13,937 nucleotides of DNA from Oscillibacter sp. (GCA_017380995.1 JAFOCY010000132.1:1-13937); one strand, 5' to 3'. Positions 1 to 8,411 are shown, counted from the stretch's first letter. Made by a program: numbers and translations. The notes: generated from the letters alone by a model not told the origin.

Positions 1-1
1 G

Positions 2-1621
2 CTGGTCGAGATGGTCCAGGGTATCCTGGAGCCCGTCTCCCGTATGGACGGCGACAGCCTGCCCGTCTCCACCTTCGTCAAGCACGTTGACGGCCAGTTC
101 GAGCTGGGCGCTGCCGCTTACGAGAAGCGCGGCGTTGCCACCTCCGTTCCCACCTGGGATGCTACCAAGTGTATCCAGTGTAACAACTGCGCCTTCGTCT
201 GCCCCCACGCCACCATCCGTCCCTACGCTCTGACCGAGGAAGAGGCCGCCAAGGCTCCCGCCGCTGCCAAGATCGTGGACATCAAGGCCGGCAAGGGCAA
301 GGGCGTGTACAAGTACACCCTGGCCGTGTCTCCTCTGGACTGCATGGGCTGCGCAGTTTGCGTTGGCCAGTGCCCCGTTGGCGCTCTGACCATGGTGGAC
401 CAGGTTCAGGAAGCCGCTCAGCAGGAAGTGTTCAACTACTGCGTTGCTGAGGTCGCCGAGAAGAAGGATATGCAGGACAACACCGTCAAGGGCAGCCAGT
501 TCAAGCAGCCCATGCTGGAGTTCTCCGGCTCCTGCGCCGGCTGCGCCGAGACCAGCTATGCCCGCCTGATCACCCAGCTGTTCGGTGACCGTATGTACAT
601 CTCCAACGCCACCGGCTGCTCCTCCATCTGGGGTGGTCCCGCTGCTACTTCTCCCTACTGCACCAACAAGGATGGCCAGGGTCCCGCTTGGTCCAACTCC
701 CTGTTCGAGGATAACGCCGAGCACGGCCTTGGTATGTACCTGGGCCAGCAGGCCATCCGTGACCGCCTGATCGGCCAGATCAAGGATATGGCTGCCAATG
801 AGAAGGCTTCCGAGTCCTTCAAGGCCGCTGTTGAGGAGTTCCTGGCTACCAAGGACAACTCCACCGCCAACGCCGCTCCCGCTGCCGCTCTGATCGCTGA
901 GCTGGAGAAGGCCGCTGCCGAGGGCTGCCCCGTTGCTCCCGTTGTCCTGAAGGACAAGGAGTACCTGGCCAAGAAGTCCATGTGGATCTTCGGTGGTGAC
1001 GGCTGGGCTTACGACATTGGCTTTGGCGGCGTGGACCATGTCCTCGCTTCCGGCAACGACGTCAACATCTTCGTCTTCGATACCGAGGTCTACTCCAACA
1101 CCGGCGGCCAGGCCTCCAAGGCTTCCAACATCGGCCAGGTGGCTCAGTTCGCCGCTGCCGGTAAGGAAATGAAGAAGAAGTCCCTGACTGAGATCGCCAT
1201 GAGCTATGGCTACATCTATGTCGCTCAGGTCGCTATGGGCGCCAACCCCGCTCAGACCCTGAAGGCCATCCAGGAGGCCGAGGCTTATCCCGGTCCCTCC
1301 CTGATCATCGGTTATGCTCCCTGCGAGATGCACTCCATCAAGGGCGGCATGATGAACTGCCAGAAGGAAATGAAGAAGGCTGTCGAGTGCGGCTACTGGA
1401 ACCTGTTCCGCTTCAATCCTGCTGCTGAGGGCGCCAAGTTCACTCTGGACTCCAAGGCTCCCGCCGGCGGCTATCAGGAGTTCCTGATGAACGAGGCCCG
1501 TTACAGCCGTCTGACCCGCGAGTTCCCCGAGCGCGCCACCGTGCTCTTCGAGCGCAACGAGAAGGCCGCTATGGAGCGTTACGAGCACCTGCTCAAGCTC
1601 AAGGCTATGTACGAGGGCTAA
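2..1621 (+). CDS. nifJ: Pyruvate:ferredoxin (flavodoxin) oxidoreductase, C-terminal part (5' end outside window)
   Basis: This is the C-terminal ~539 residues of PFOR, which oxidises pyruvate and CoA to acetyl-CoA and CO2 and reduces ferredoxin in the cytoplasm of anaerobes. The frame is open to the window edge, so the 5' half (pyruvate-binding and transketolase-like domains, about 600 residues) lies upstream. Two CxxCxxCxxxCP motifs (nt ~170-205 and ~340-375) form the ferredoxin-like domain with two [4Fe-4S] clusters. The thiamine-diphosphate domain follows: the SGSCAGCAE and ATGCSS cysteines (proximal cluster), GGDGWAYDIGFGG with VYSNTGGQ (Mg-TPP binding), and the late cluster cysteine in YAPCEMHS. 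The end of the protein is intact. Codon use is strongly biased to C-ending and GCT/GTT/CGT codons compared with the neighbouring transporter, as expected of a highly expressed catabolic gene. It is followed at once by a strong terminator, so it ends its transcription unit. Confidence 0.97.
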   Translation: MVEMVQGILEPVSRMDGDSLPVSTFVKHVDGQFELGAAAYEKRGVATSVPTWDATKCIQCNNCAFVCPHATIRPYALTEEEAAKAPAAAKIVDIKAGKGKGVYKYTLAVSPLDCMGCAVCVGQCPVGALTMVDQVQEAAQQEVFNYCVAEVAEKKDMQDNTVKGSQFKQPMLEFSGSCAGCAETSYARLITQLFGDRMYISNATGCSSIWGGPAATSPYCTNKDGQGPAWSNSLFEDNAEHGLGMYLGQQAIRDRLIGQIKDMAANEKASESFKAAVEEFLATKDNSTANAAPAAALIAELEKAAAEGCPVAPVVLKDKEYLAKKSMWIFGGDGWAYDIGFGGVDHVLASGNDVNIFVFDTEVYSNTGGQASKASNIGQVAQFAAAGKEMKKKSLTEIAMSYGYIYVAQVAMGANPAQTLKAIQEAEAYPGPSLIIGYAPCEMHSIKGGMMNCQKEMKKAVECGYWNLFRFNPAAEGAKFTLDSKAPAGGYQEFLMNEARYSRLTREFPERATVLFERNEKAAMERYEHLLKLKAMYEG

Positions 1622-1654
1622 TCGCCTGAATACTCTCTGAGTTTCAAAAGTCAT

Positions 1655-1690
1655 AAAAAGGCCCGTGGACGAAAGTCCACGGGCCTTTTT
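1655..1690 (+). terminator. Rho-independent terminator of nifJ
   Basis: A perfect 16-bp stem (arms 1655-1670 and 1675-1690) closes on a GAAA tetraloop. The core is GC-rich (GCCCGTGGAC) and flanked by A5 on the left and T5 on the right. It starts 33 nt after the nifJ stop codon. The A/T flanks make it potentially bidirectional, but no minus-strand gene ends here. Confidence 0.95.
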
Positions 1691-1695
1691 GCCTC

Positions 1696-1724
1696 TTGCA
1701 ATCGGAGGCCGCCCGCCCTACAAT
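1696..1724 (+). promoter_or_regulatory. Predicted sigma-A promoter of the EamA transporter
   Basis: The -35 candidate TTGCAA (1696-1701) and the -10 TACAAT (1719-1724) are separated by 17 nt. The site lies just after the nifJ terminator and gives a short leader of about 20 nt before the transporter start at 1752. The hppA promoter has the same two hexamers, with a 16-nt spacer. Confidence 0.6.
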
Positions 1725-1751
1725 AGGAAAAAAGCGGAAAGGAGGGCGGAT

Positions 1752-2672
1752 ATGCAAGGATTTTTGATGCGGCGGCGAAACGCGGTGCTGCTGGCCATTT
1801 TGTGCAGCTGCCTTTGGGGCAGTGCCACCCCCTTTATCAAAATGGGCTACGGACTGTTCTCCATTGGCGGGGATGCCCCCAGTCTCATCCTCTTTGCCGG
1901 CATCCGCTTTACCCTTTCGGGGATCTTGGTGGTGCTGATGGGGAGTGTCCCCCGGCGAAAGCTCCTGCGGCCAAAGCGCGGCTCCTGGGGCATGATCCTT
2001 CTCCTGGCCTTGTTCCAAACGGTGATGCAGTATGTGTGCTACTATGTGGGCCTGGCCCACTCCACCTCGGTGAAGGCCTCCATTCTCAACTCCGCCGGCA
2101 CCTTCTTTTGCATCCTCCTTGCAAGCCTTGTGTTCCATCTGGAACCGCTGCAGCCTTATAAGATCGTGGGCTGTGGGGTAGGCTTTGCGGGGGTAGTGCT
2201 GGTGAATTTGACACCCCAGGGCTTTGGTGGGAGCGTCGGCTTCCTGGGAGAGGGCTTTTTGCTTCTGGCGGCCCTGGCCTACGCCATTTCCTCCATCCTG
2301 CTGAAAGACTATTCCCGGCGGGAGGAACCCACGATCCTCAGCGGCTATCAATTCATGCTGGGCGGCCTTGTGATGATCCTGACGGGCCTGCTGGCAGGCG
2401 GCAGGCTGCAGGCCCAAAGCTGGATCGCCCTGCCGGTACTGGGGTATCTGGCTTTTCTCTCTGCCGCGGCCTACTCCATCTGGGGGATGCTGCTGCAGTA
2501 TCATCCGGTGAGTCGGGTGGCCATATTCGGCTTTTTGAACCCCATCGTGGGTGTGATCCTGGCGGCTTTGCTGCTGCGGGAGAGCCTTCCTATCAGCTGG
2601 GGACAGTGCGTCACGGCGCTGGCCCTGGTGAGCACCGGTATTTTTATCATAAACCGGCCCCAAAAGACATAA
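1752..2672 (+). CDS. EamA/DMT-family membrane transporter
   Basis: This 306-residue integral membrane protein has the drug/metabolite transporter architecture: two EamA repeats of about five hydrophobic helices each. The first repeat begins LLAILCSCLWGSATPFIKMGY, with the W-G-S-xx-xx-K signature of the family. The second carries the usual helix run ending in a short basic C-terminus (IINRPQKT). Such proteins export or import amino acids, other metabolites or drugs; the substrate cannot be read from the sequence. The start at 1752 is chosen because AAAGGAGGG (1738-1746) lies six bases upstream. An in-frame ATG at 1665 falls inside the nifJ terminator and is excluded. The gene stands alone between two terminators with its own promoter. 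It converges on the gatD-like gene. Confidence 0.9.
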   Translation: MQGFLMRRRNAVLLAILCSCLWGSATPFIKMGYGLFSIGGDAPSLILFAGIRFTLSGILVVLMGSVPRRKLLRPKRGSWGMILLLALFQTVMQYVCYYVGLAHSTSVKASILNSAGTFFCILLASLVFHLEPLQPYKIVGCGVGFAGVVLVNLTPQGFGGSVGFLGEGFLLLAALAYAISSILLKDYSRREEPTILSGYQFMLGGLVMILTGLLAGGRLQAQSWIALPVLGYLAFLSAAAYSIWGMLLQYHPVSRVAIFGFLNPIVGVILAALLLRESLPISWGQCVTALALVSTGIFIINRPQKT

Positions 2673-2703
2673 AAAAATAGACCTCAAAAGAGGTCTATTT
2701 TTT
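2672..2703. terminator. Bidirectional terminator between the EamA transporter and the gatD-like gene
   Basis: A perfect 14-bp stem (arms 2672-2685 and 2690-2703) with a four-base loop. T6 closes the plus strand. On the minus strand the arm runs into a T-run through 2671. It begins on the last base of the transporter stop codon and overlaps the gatD-like stop codon by two bases, so it can serve both convergent units. Confidence 0.93.
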
Positions 2704-3427
2704 ATTTGCAGCGTGCTTTCAGTTCCCGGGCGGTGACGGCGTAGCCCTGCTCAGCCCACTGGTCCTTGGGGATTTCGGGGCACTGTGCGCCGCGCTTAGC
2801 GTAAATAGCGGCAATGACCGTTTCCAGCAGCCGGGGGTTCTTGGCAAGGATAGGCCCCGTCAGGTGGGAGCCGATGACATTCTGATAAAGGAAGCCCTCC
2901 GCTCCGCCTTCGGCCTCGTTACCAAAGCCCAGGTTCATGGAAGTGAGGAGGGGAGTCTCCACGCCGGTGAGGATGGAGCTTTTGTTGATGAAGCCCACCA
3001 TAGGCGCATCAAAAAGCTTGGTATGGCCGTAAACATCCTCTACGATGCGCCTCACTTGCTGTTTGGCGGTGAAATCCCCCAGGCCGATGCCGGAATACTC
3101 TTTCTCACTTTCGTCCAGAATGGTCTTGCCCAAAAGCTCCATGGCGGTGCCGCAAAAGAGCATGGGGGTGCCGTCTTGGGCGGCTTTTTTCACTTCATCG
3201 CCGTGGCGCACAAAATCCGCCAGGGCGAATTTCTGGCGTTTTTCCGTACCGGCGCCCATGAAGAGGAAGTCGGCGCCCAGAATATCCGCCTCGTCACCGG
3301 GCTCCACATAGGTGATGGTGACGGTGTTGCCCATGGTTTCCAGAGTCCGGGCCAGAACAGAAAGGTTGGCGTAGCTTCCGTAGAGGCTCATGAGGTCGGG
3401 ATAAAAATGCAGAAGATTCAGTTCCAT
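2702..3427 (-). CDS. GatD-like type 1 glutamine amidotransferase, atypical active site
   Basis: This 241-residue protein aligns along its length with GatD, the glutaminase subunit that feeds ammonia to MurT for amidating lipid II D-glutamate. Length and order fit GatD: an N-terminal FYPDLMSLYGSYAN segment, the nucleophile loop LFCGTAMELLG with C92, and GSHLTGPILAKNPR near the C-terminus. Several hallmarks differ from S. aureus GatD as I recall it: GGGSDREQ is GAGTEKRQ (58-65), CGGYQ is CGTAM, GFENHGG is GFINKSS (145-151), and GTYLHGP is GSHLTGP. The catalytic histidine position is therefore T190, with a histidine two residues earlier (H188). The start is ATG 3427 with AAGGAGGG upstream, inside the end of murT; the murT stop is 2 nt away, which suggests translational coupling. 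It is last in its operon. Family membership is secure; the same reaction as GatD is not. Confidence 0.85.
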   Translation of the reverse strand: MELNLLHFYPDLMSLYGSYANLSVLARTLETMGNTVTITYVEPGDEADILGADFLFMGAGTEKRQKFALADFVRHGDEVKKAAQDGTPMLFCGTAMELLGKTILDESEKEYSGIGLGDFTAKQQVRRIVEDVYGHTKLFDAPMVGFINKSSILTGVETPLLTSMNLGFGNEAEGGAEGFLYQNVIGSHLTGPILAKNPRLLETVIAAIYAKRGAQCPEIPKDQWAEQGYAVTARELKARCK

Positions 3428-3429
3428 GC

Positions 3430-4758
3430 TCAGCCCTCCTTTTCCGTCAGCGCCAGCAGCTTATCCCGGTCAGAGAAGCAGGTGACCACATACACTTCCT
3501 CGTTGCCCGCGGCCTTGATGGACTCAGCTGCGGCGGGGATCTCAGGGATCACTTCCCACTTCTCCTGAGGGATCTGGGTAAAGCTGAACCGCTGGGCAAG
3601 GTCCGCGCAGTACTGGCCGGAGAGGACGATGCGCTTCACGTGGTCTGCGTTCAGCTGCTCAAAGTCGATGTCCCAGAGCCAGCTGGTCTCGCTGGTAAAG
3701 TACTTGCGGCTCACCGCATCCACAATCAGAAGAACGGTGCACTCCGTTTTCGTGGAGGCGATATAGCGAAGGTTCGTGTCGTAGGCGATGGAGTTTTCGT
3801 GCTTGCTCGTCAGGAGCGTTCCGTGGTGGCCTCCCAGGCGGAAGGTCTGCATACGGCCGTTTTTCAGCACGTAGTTGCTGATGACCTGCTGGGCGATGCT
3901 GCCGTCAATGCCGCATTCCCGGCACACGGCGTAGGCGGCCAGGATGTTATATACATTATAAATACTGCGGAAGGCAAGAGAAATGGTGTATGCGCCGTCC
4001 AGGGTCAGCGTGCCGTTTTCCAGGTCCACAGCGGTGGCGGTGTAGTCCGTCTGGTGCTTGCCGTGGCCGCACTTAGGGCAAAGGTAGGCGCCGATGTGGT
4101 TATAGTGGACATAGGCATAGTCCATGGCCGCGCCGCAGACAGGACAGTGGGCGCCGTCGTGATAGACGCCGGTGGGCTCGCTGACGGAAATGGAGCACTT
4201 GTCCAGACCGAACCACTTGACCTTCTCCTGACCCTTTGCAAAGCAGGAGGTGAGGGGATCGTCGGCGTTGAGGAGCAGCTCCGTTTCGGGGTGAATGGCG
4301 GGGAGAATGGCGTCGTAAACGCTTTCGGGATGGCCGTTGCGGGTCATCTGGTCCCGGTAGAGATTGGTGATGACAAAGTGGGTGGGGTGGAAGAATTTGA
4401 AGCTCCGGGCGGCATAGCGCTCGTCGGATTCGATGAGGAGTACGTCAGCCTTCACCTTGCCGCCGAAGGTGGCGTTGTTCAGGACCAGGGTCGTGACGCC
4501 CTCGATCTGGTTGGAGCCCTCCTCGTTGTAGACCACCCGCTTGCCTTCGGCGCGGAGGATGGCGGCGATCATTTCCACCGTGGAGGTCTTGCCGTTGGAG
4601 CCGGTGACGGCGATGATGTGGGCGGGGAGCTCCACGCGCTTGAGAATATCAGGGCAGATCTTCAGGGCGTACTTGCCGGGCAGGGAACTTCCCTTGCCCA
4701 CCAGCTTTCCCACAAAGCGCAGGAGCTTGCAGGCCAGGATCGCCAGGAAAACGCGCAT
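3430..4758 (-). CDS. MurT-like Mur ligase domain protein (DUF1727 type), divergent
   Basis: This 442-residue Mur-ligase-fold protein matches MurT (437 residues in S. aureus), the ATP-dependent partner of GatD. The visible framework is MurT-like: P-loop VTGSNGKTST (51-60), NEEGSN (78-83), ESDE (110-113), TNLYRDQMTRNG (131-142), LLLNADDP (161-168), and a four-cysteine zinc-ribbon insert (C205, C208, C227, C230) around DYAYVHYNHIGAYL. The SWLWDIDFE motif (359-367) is also kept. Two regions differ from the family. The KNPAGxN loop reads KHENSIAYDTN (319-329). The NDNxADGxDxSW segment, which I recall as the site of the aspartate completing the GatD triad, reads VDAVSRKYFTSETSW (346-360) and is about three residues longer. 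The ATG directly follows the TAA of the upstream cyclase gene (TAAATG), with AAAAGGAG upstream. A canonical lipid II role is likely by ancestry but uncertain. Confidence 0.87.
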   Translation of the reverse strand: MRVFLAILACKLLRFVGKLVGKGSSLPGKYALKICPDILKRVELPAHIIAVTGSNGKTSTVEMIAAILRAEGKRVVYNEEGSNQIEGVTTLVLNNATFGGKVKADVLLIESDERYAARSFKFFHPTHFVITNLYRDQMTRNGHPESVYDAILPAIHPETELLLNADDPLTSCFAKGQEKVKWFGLDKCSISVSEPTGVYHDGAHCPVCGAAMDYAYVHYNHIGAYLCPKCGHGKHQTDYTATAVDLENGTLTLDGAYTISLAFRSIYNVYNILAAYAVCRECGIDGSIAQQVISNYVLKNGRMQTFRLGGHHGTLLTSKHENSIAYDTNLRYIASTKTECTVLLIVDAVSRKYFTSETSWLWDIDFEQLNADHVKRIVLSGQYCADLAQRFSFTQIPQEKWEVIPEIPAAAESIKAAGNEEVYVVTCFSDRDKLLALTEKEG

Positions 4759-5415
4759 TTACTCCATCTCCTTTTCCGTAAAATCCCGAATTTCGGCAAC
4801 CGCGCGGACGCTGGCGCCATCGGAGTTTTCGTATTTCAGGGGCAGGGCGAATAGCTGCAGGTCGCTGCGGCCGGCTACCTTTTTCAGGCACATACACTCA
4901 ATGATGACCATGCCGCCCTCCATGAAGATCTTGTGGGCGGGGAACGTCTCGGTAGATACCCGGTCGATGCTGATGGCATCGGTGCCCACGCCCTTGAGGC
5001 CGCAGGAGACCAGATATTTGGCAGCTTCCTCATCGGGAACGGCAAAGCCGTCCGCAAAGAAGTCATTGGTGGGCCAGCGCTTTTCCCAACCGGTGTAGAA
5101 CAGGACAAAATCCACACTGCGCAGAAGACCGTTCTGGGCCTTCAGATATTCCACGGTAATGGTATCCCGGTCACTGACATCCAGGACCACCGCCCGGCCG
5201 CAGAACTGGGAAACGGGGAGCTCGTCCAGTGTAGAGCCGGTCTCCAGCATATGGGAGGGGGCGTCCATATGGGTGCCGGTATGGGAGACCATGCTGATCT
5301 GGGTCTCCCGGTAGCCGTGCTGGTCCAGCCGGGCGGCGGGGAAGAGGCGGGGAGTGGGGGCGCCGGGGTAAACGGGCATTTCCTGGGAAATGGTATGAGT
5401 CAGGTCTAAAATCAT
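4759..5415 (-). CDS. Cyclase-family (kynurenine formamidase-like) metal-dependent hydrolase
   Basis: This 218-residue cytoplasmic protein belongs to the PF04199 cyclase/arylformamidase family, which uses a metal bound by histidines and an aspartate to hydrolyse amide or ester bonds such as N-formylkynurenine. The signature [11 protein letters not shown] gives H45, H49, D51 and H55. The family-typical opening [15 protein letters not shown] and the [11 protein letters not shown] segment are also present. Length fits a complete enzyme. Its ATG overlaps the mnmG stop (ATGA), with AAGGAG 11 nt upstream, and its TAA abuts the murT start, so it is embedded in the operon. No tryptophan-catabolism genes are nearby, so kynurenine is not a supported substrate. 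The substrate stays unknown. Confidence 0.9.
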   Translation of the reverse strand: MILDLTHTISQEMPVYPGAPTPRLFPAARLDQHGYRETQISMVSHTGTHMDAPSHMLETGSTLDELPVSQFCGRAVVLDVSDRDTITVEYLKAQNGLLRSVDFVLFYTGWEKRWPTNDFFADGFAVPDEEAAKYLVSCGLKGVGTDAISIDRVSTETFPAHKIFMEGGMVIIECMCLKKVAGRSDLQLFALPLKYENSDGASVRAVAEIRDFTEKEME

Positions 5416-7304
5416 GGGGCGGTACGCTCCTTCTTTGTATTGTCCAAGTAGATCATCAGCGCGGCGACGTCTGCAGGGGAGACGCCGGAGATGCGCCCTG
5501 CCTGTCCAAGGTCCAGAGGACGGACGGCAGAGAGTTTTTCCCGGGCTTCCAGACGGAGACCCTGGATGGTGTTGTAGTCGATATCCGGGGGAAGGGAATG
5601 GGATTCCAGCCGCCGCAGGTCCTCCACCTGCTTTTGCTGGCGCTGGATGTAGCCTGCGTATTTGACGGAGATCTCCACCTGCTCCATGATATCGGGTGTC
5701 AGCTGGGGGCGGGTGGGGTCAAAGGGCGCCAGATCCTCATAGTGGAGCTGGGGACGGCGCAGCAGGTTGATCAGGGGACAGCCGCTGGGGGCGTCGGAGG
5801 TCCCTTTTTCACTGAGCATTTGGGAAAGAGCCGGGGAAGGAGCAACGCCTGTGTGCTCCAGACGGCGGATCTCCTTTTCCACGGCGGCGTATTTGTCCTC
5901 CACCGCCTGCATCTTTTCCAAGCTCACAAGGCCGATCTCATAGCCCCTGTGGGTGAGGCGGCGGTCGGCATTGTCCTGGCGGAGGATGAGACGGTATTCG
6001 CTGCGGGAGGTCATGATGCGGTAGGGCTCATTGGTGCCCTTGGTCACAAGGTCGTCGATGAGGGTGCCGATATAGCTTTCGGAGCGGGAGAGGATGAAAT
6101 CTCCTTCACCCCGCAGCTTTCTTGCGGCGTTGACACCGGCCACAAAGCCCTGGACGGCGGCCTCCTCATAGCCGGAGGAGCCGTTGAACTGTCCCGCGCC
6201 GTAAAGGCCGGGGACAGACTTGACCTCCAGAGTGGGCTTTAGGGCCAGGGGGTCGATGCAGTCGTACTCGATGGCGTAGGCCGGGCGGGTCATTACGGCT
6301 CTGCGCAGGCCGGGGACGCTGTGGAGCATCTGAATCTGCACATCCTCCGGCAGGGAGGAGGAGAAGCCCTGGATATACAGCTCTTCCGTGTTTTGGCCCA
6401 TGGGCTCCACGAAGAGCTGGTGGCGCTCCTTGTCCGGAAAGCGGACGATCTTCGTCTCAAAGGAGGGGCAGTACCGGGGGCCCACACCGGTGATGGAGCC
6501 GGAGTACATGGGGGCCCGGTGGAGATTTTCCTGCACCAGGCGCTTGGTCTCCTCCGTGGTCCAGGTGAGGTAGCAGACGGCCTTGTTGTTCAGCGCTTCC
6601 CGTGTGGAGTAGGAGAAGGGAACGGGAACATCGTCACCGGGCTGGAGCTCCATCTCGTCGTAGTCCACCGTCCGGGCATTGACCCGGGGCGGGGTGCCGG
6701 TCTTGAACCGCCGCAGGGGAAGGCCCAGCTTCAAAAGGGAGGCGGTGAGACGGTTTGCCGCGTGCATCCCGTCAGGGCCGCTGTCTTCGATGCACTCGCC
6801 CACGATGGTCTGGGCGGAAAGATAGGTGCCGGTAGCCAGGATCACCGCTTTTGTGCCAAATACCGCTCCCGTGGTGAGGACCAGCGCCGAAACAGCGCCG
6901 CTTTCATCGGTGCGGACCTCCGTTACCTCGCCCTGGCGGACTGTGAGGTGATCCTGCCGCTCCAGAGTCCATTTCATGGTCTCCTGGTAGGCCCGGCGGT
7001 CCGCCTGAGCCCGAAGGCTCCATACGGCAGGGCCTTTGCCCTTGTTCAAAAGCCGGTATTGGATGCAGCATTGGTCCGCCGCCCGGGCCATCTCGCCGCC
7101 CAGGGCGTCCAGTTCCCGGACCAGGTGGCCTTTGCCGGTGCCGCCGATGGCAGGGTTGCAGGGCATATTGCCCACGGCGTCCATATTGATGGTGAAGACA
7201 ATGGTCTCCATCCCCAACCTTGCGGCGGCAAGGGCCGCTTCGATGCCTGCGTGGCCCGCGCCGATGACTGCAATATCAAATTGTCCGGCGAAAAATTCCG
7301 TCAT
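5412..7304 (-). CDS. mnmG: tRNA uridine-5-carboxymethylaminomethyl(34) synthesis enzyme MnmG
   Basis: MnmG (GidA), with MnmE, installs carboxymethylaminomethyl or aminomethyl groups on C5 of wobble uridine 34 in certain tRNAs, using FAD, NADH, methylene-THF and GTP. The 630-residue protein is full length. It has the FAD Rossmann motif [12 protein letters not shown] (GxGxxG at 15-20), [22 protein letters not shown], the two-cysteine central region ([11 protein letters not shown] and AIEYDCIDP), [23 protein letters not shown], and the C-terminal [17 protein letters not shown] helix that contacts MnmE. The start ATG at 7304 has AGGCAGGA upstream and sits 3 nt after the upstream phosphoesterase stop. 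The stop overlaps the cyclase start. The usual partners mnmE, rsmG and parA/parB are not next to it here. Confidence 0.97.
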   Translation of the reverse strand: MTEFFAGQFDIAVIGAGHAGIEAALAAARLGMETIVFTINMDAVGNMPCNPAIGGTGKGHLVRELDALGGEMARAADQCCIQYRLLNKGKGPAVWSLRAQADRRAYQETMKWTLERQDHLTVRQGEVTEVRTDESGAVSALVLTTGAVFGTKAVILATGTYLSAQTIVGECIEDSGPDGMHAANRLTASLLKLGLPLRRFKTGTPPRVNARTVDYDEMELQPGDDVPVPFSYSTREALNNKAVCYLTWTTEETKRLVQENLHRAPMYSGSITGVGPRYCPSFETKIVRFPDKERHQLFVEPMGQNTEELYIQGFSSSLPEDVQIQMLHSVPGLRRAVMTRPAYAIEYDCIDPLALKPTLEVKSVPGLYGAGQFNGSSGYEEAAVQGFVAGVNAARKLRGEGDFILSRSESYIGTLIDDLVTKGTNEPYRIMTSRSEYRLILRQDNADRRLTHRGYEIGLVSLEKMQAVEDKYAAVEKEIRRLEHTGVAPSPALSQMLSEKGTSDAPSGCPLINLLRRPQLHYEDLAPFDPTRPQLTPDIMEQVEISVKYAGYIQRQQKQVEDLRRLESHSLPPDIDYNTIQGLRLEAREKLSAVRPLDLGQAGRISGVSPADVAALMIYLDNTKKERTAP

Positions 7305-7307
7305 ATG

Positions 7308-8171
7308 TTATCCTGCCTTTGCGTGTAAGGTCAAAACAGCCACTTCCGGGCGGTTCAAAAAGCGAAAACTCCGCCCGGAGTTGCCAAGGCCCCGGGTGGC
7401 AAAGAGCACCGAGCCGTTTTCCTCGTAAAAACCCGCCATATAGGTGGGGAAGAGCTCAAAATCGTTGCCGATCAGCCCATCGGTGAAGGGAAGACGCCAG
7501 ATGCCGCCGTGTCCGTGGCCGGAGAGTACCAAGTCTGCCCCGAGGAGACTGTATTGCGTGGGGAAGCGGTTGCCCCGGTGGGCCAGAAGGAGCCAGAAGG
7601 GGTCCCCTTCTGCGGCATACAGCTCAGCGGAGAGCTGCTGCGGGGTTTTCTGGTCGGCGTAGCCGTTGGGGTCATCGATCCCCGCGAGAATGATGGAGTC
7701 GCCATTGCGCGTAAGCGTCACATAGCGGTTGGACAAAACGGTAACGCCTGCCCCCTCCAGGTCTTTTTTCACTTCCGGAACACCGCCAACGGCCCATTCG
7801 TGGTTTCCGGTGACGTAGTAAGTGGGAGCAATGGCGGCAAGGCCCGCGCCCACGGTTTTTGCATAGCCTTCCTTGTGCCCGCGGAAGCGGTCCTCCAGGT
7901 CGCCCAGGTAAAAAATATACTCCGGCGCCTGGGCGGCAACGGCTGCAAACAGCTGTTCGTTTTCCTTCCCGAACTCCGCGCCATGCAGGTCGCTGAGGAC
8001 TGCGATGCGGCAGCCGTCAAAACCATGGGGGAGCTGGGAGAAGGAGACGTCAAACTCCGTCACCTGCAGGGTGGTGTTTTCCCACCGCAGGTAAAGGACC
8101 ATAGCCAGAACCAGCAGGAAAAGTGCACTGAGCCGCCGTTTCCAGCGGTGTTTTTGGGGCTTTGCGGCCAT
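7308..8171 (-). CDS. Membrane-anchored metallophosphoesterase (YaeI/YkuE-like)
   Basis: This 287-residue calcineurin-like phosphoesterase has a single N-terminal membrane anchor (residues ~14-29, after a basic segment), placing the catalytic domain outside the membrane by the positive-inside rule. All five metal-site blocks are present: DLH (61-63), GDLEDR (90-95), GNHE (122-125), AHRGNRF (H198) and GHGHGG (218-223). The layout resembles YaeI/YkuE proteins, which act on lipid-linked phosphoesters such as UDP-diacylglucosamine; the substrate here is not known. The start at 8171 is preferred over an ATG at 8189 because AAAGGAGG sits seven bases upstream of it, whereas the longer form has no such site. 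It is the first gene of the operon with mnmG, cyclase, murT and gatD; the gap to mnmG is 3 nt. Confidence 0.92.
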   Translation of the reverse strand: MAAKPQKHRWKRRLSALFLLVLAMVLYLRWENTTLQVTEFDVSFSQLPHGFDGCRIAVLSDLHGAEFGKENEQLFAAVAAQAPEYIFYLGDLEDRFRGHKEGYAKTVGAGLAAIAPTYYVTGNHEWAVGGVPEVKKDLEGAGVTVLSNRYVTLTRNGDSIILAGIDDPNGYADQKTPQQLSAELYAAEGDPFWLLLAHRGNRFPTQYSLLGADLVLSGHGHGGIWRLPFTDGLIGNDFELFPTYMAGFYEENGSVLFATRGLGNSGRSFRFLNRPEVAVLTLHAKAG

Positions 8172-8201
8172 GGAACGCCTCCTTTGCATTGTTATCGATA
8201 C

Positions 8202-8230
8202 ATTATATCATAGTAGTATGGCAGTTGCGA
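8202..8230 (-). promoter_or_regulatory. Predicted promoter of the phosphoesterase-mnmG-murT/gatD operon
   Basis: Read on the minus strand there is a perfect -10 TATAAT (8207-8202) with an upstream TG, giving an extended -10 (TGATATAAT). A weak -35 TCGCAA (8230-8225) lies 17 nt away. The leader before the phosphoesterase ATG is about 25 nt. No other convincing promoter lies between the five operon genes, which is consistent with one transcript. Confidence 0.65.
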
Positions 8231-8352
8231 GAGAAAAAATATACAAACTCCGCACTTGTCAGCGAAATTTTCCACATCCCGGCGTCAAAAAAGGAATGCA
8301 CAAGCTGCACAAAGAGTTCACAAATATTTTATAAAAATGAGACAAAAAAGGG

Positions 8353-8381
8353 TTGTGTTAAACGTCGTTTTAGGGTATACT
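8353..8381 (+). promoter_or_regulatory. Predicted sigma-A promoter of a small transcription unit
   Basis: The -35 candidate TTGTGT (8353-8358) and the -10 TATACT (8376-8381) are 17 nt apart. An A/T-rich stretch (8317-8349) precedes it and could act as an UP element. Transcription would start near 8388, about 24 nt before the small ORF at 8412. Three CACAA copies (8299-8303, 8308-8312, 8319-8323) lie upstream; their meaning is unknown. Confidence 0.6.
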
Positions 8382-8411
8382 GAAAACACCAACAGAGAAA
8401 GGAGGACGCCA

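Noticed and set aside
1644..2687. A 347-codon minus-strand frame over the EamA transporter
   Set aside because: Rich in H, Q, G and K with no recognisable domain, and it crosses two terminators. The plus-strand transporter has a promoter, ribosome site and membrane helices.
3640..4854. A 404-codon open frame antisense to murT
   Set aside because: Shadow of a well-supported gene. Its repetitive VG/AG content is typical of antisense frames in GC-rich DNA.
8266..8275. TTTTCCACA, a near match to the DnaA box TTATCCACA, in a region near mnmG, a gene often found by the origin
   Set aside because: A single imperfect copy with no cluster of boxes and no dnaA, parA or parB nearby; not evidence of an origin.
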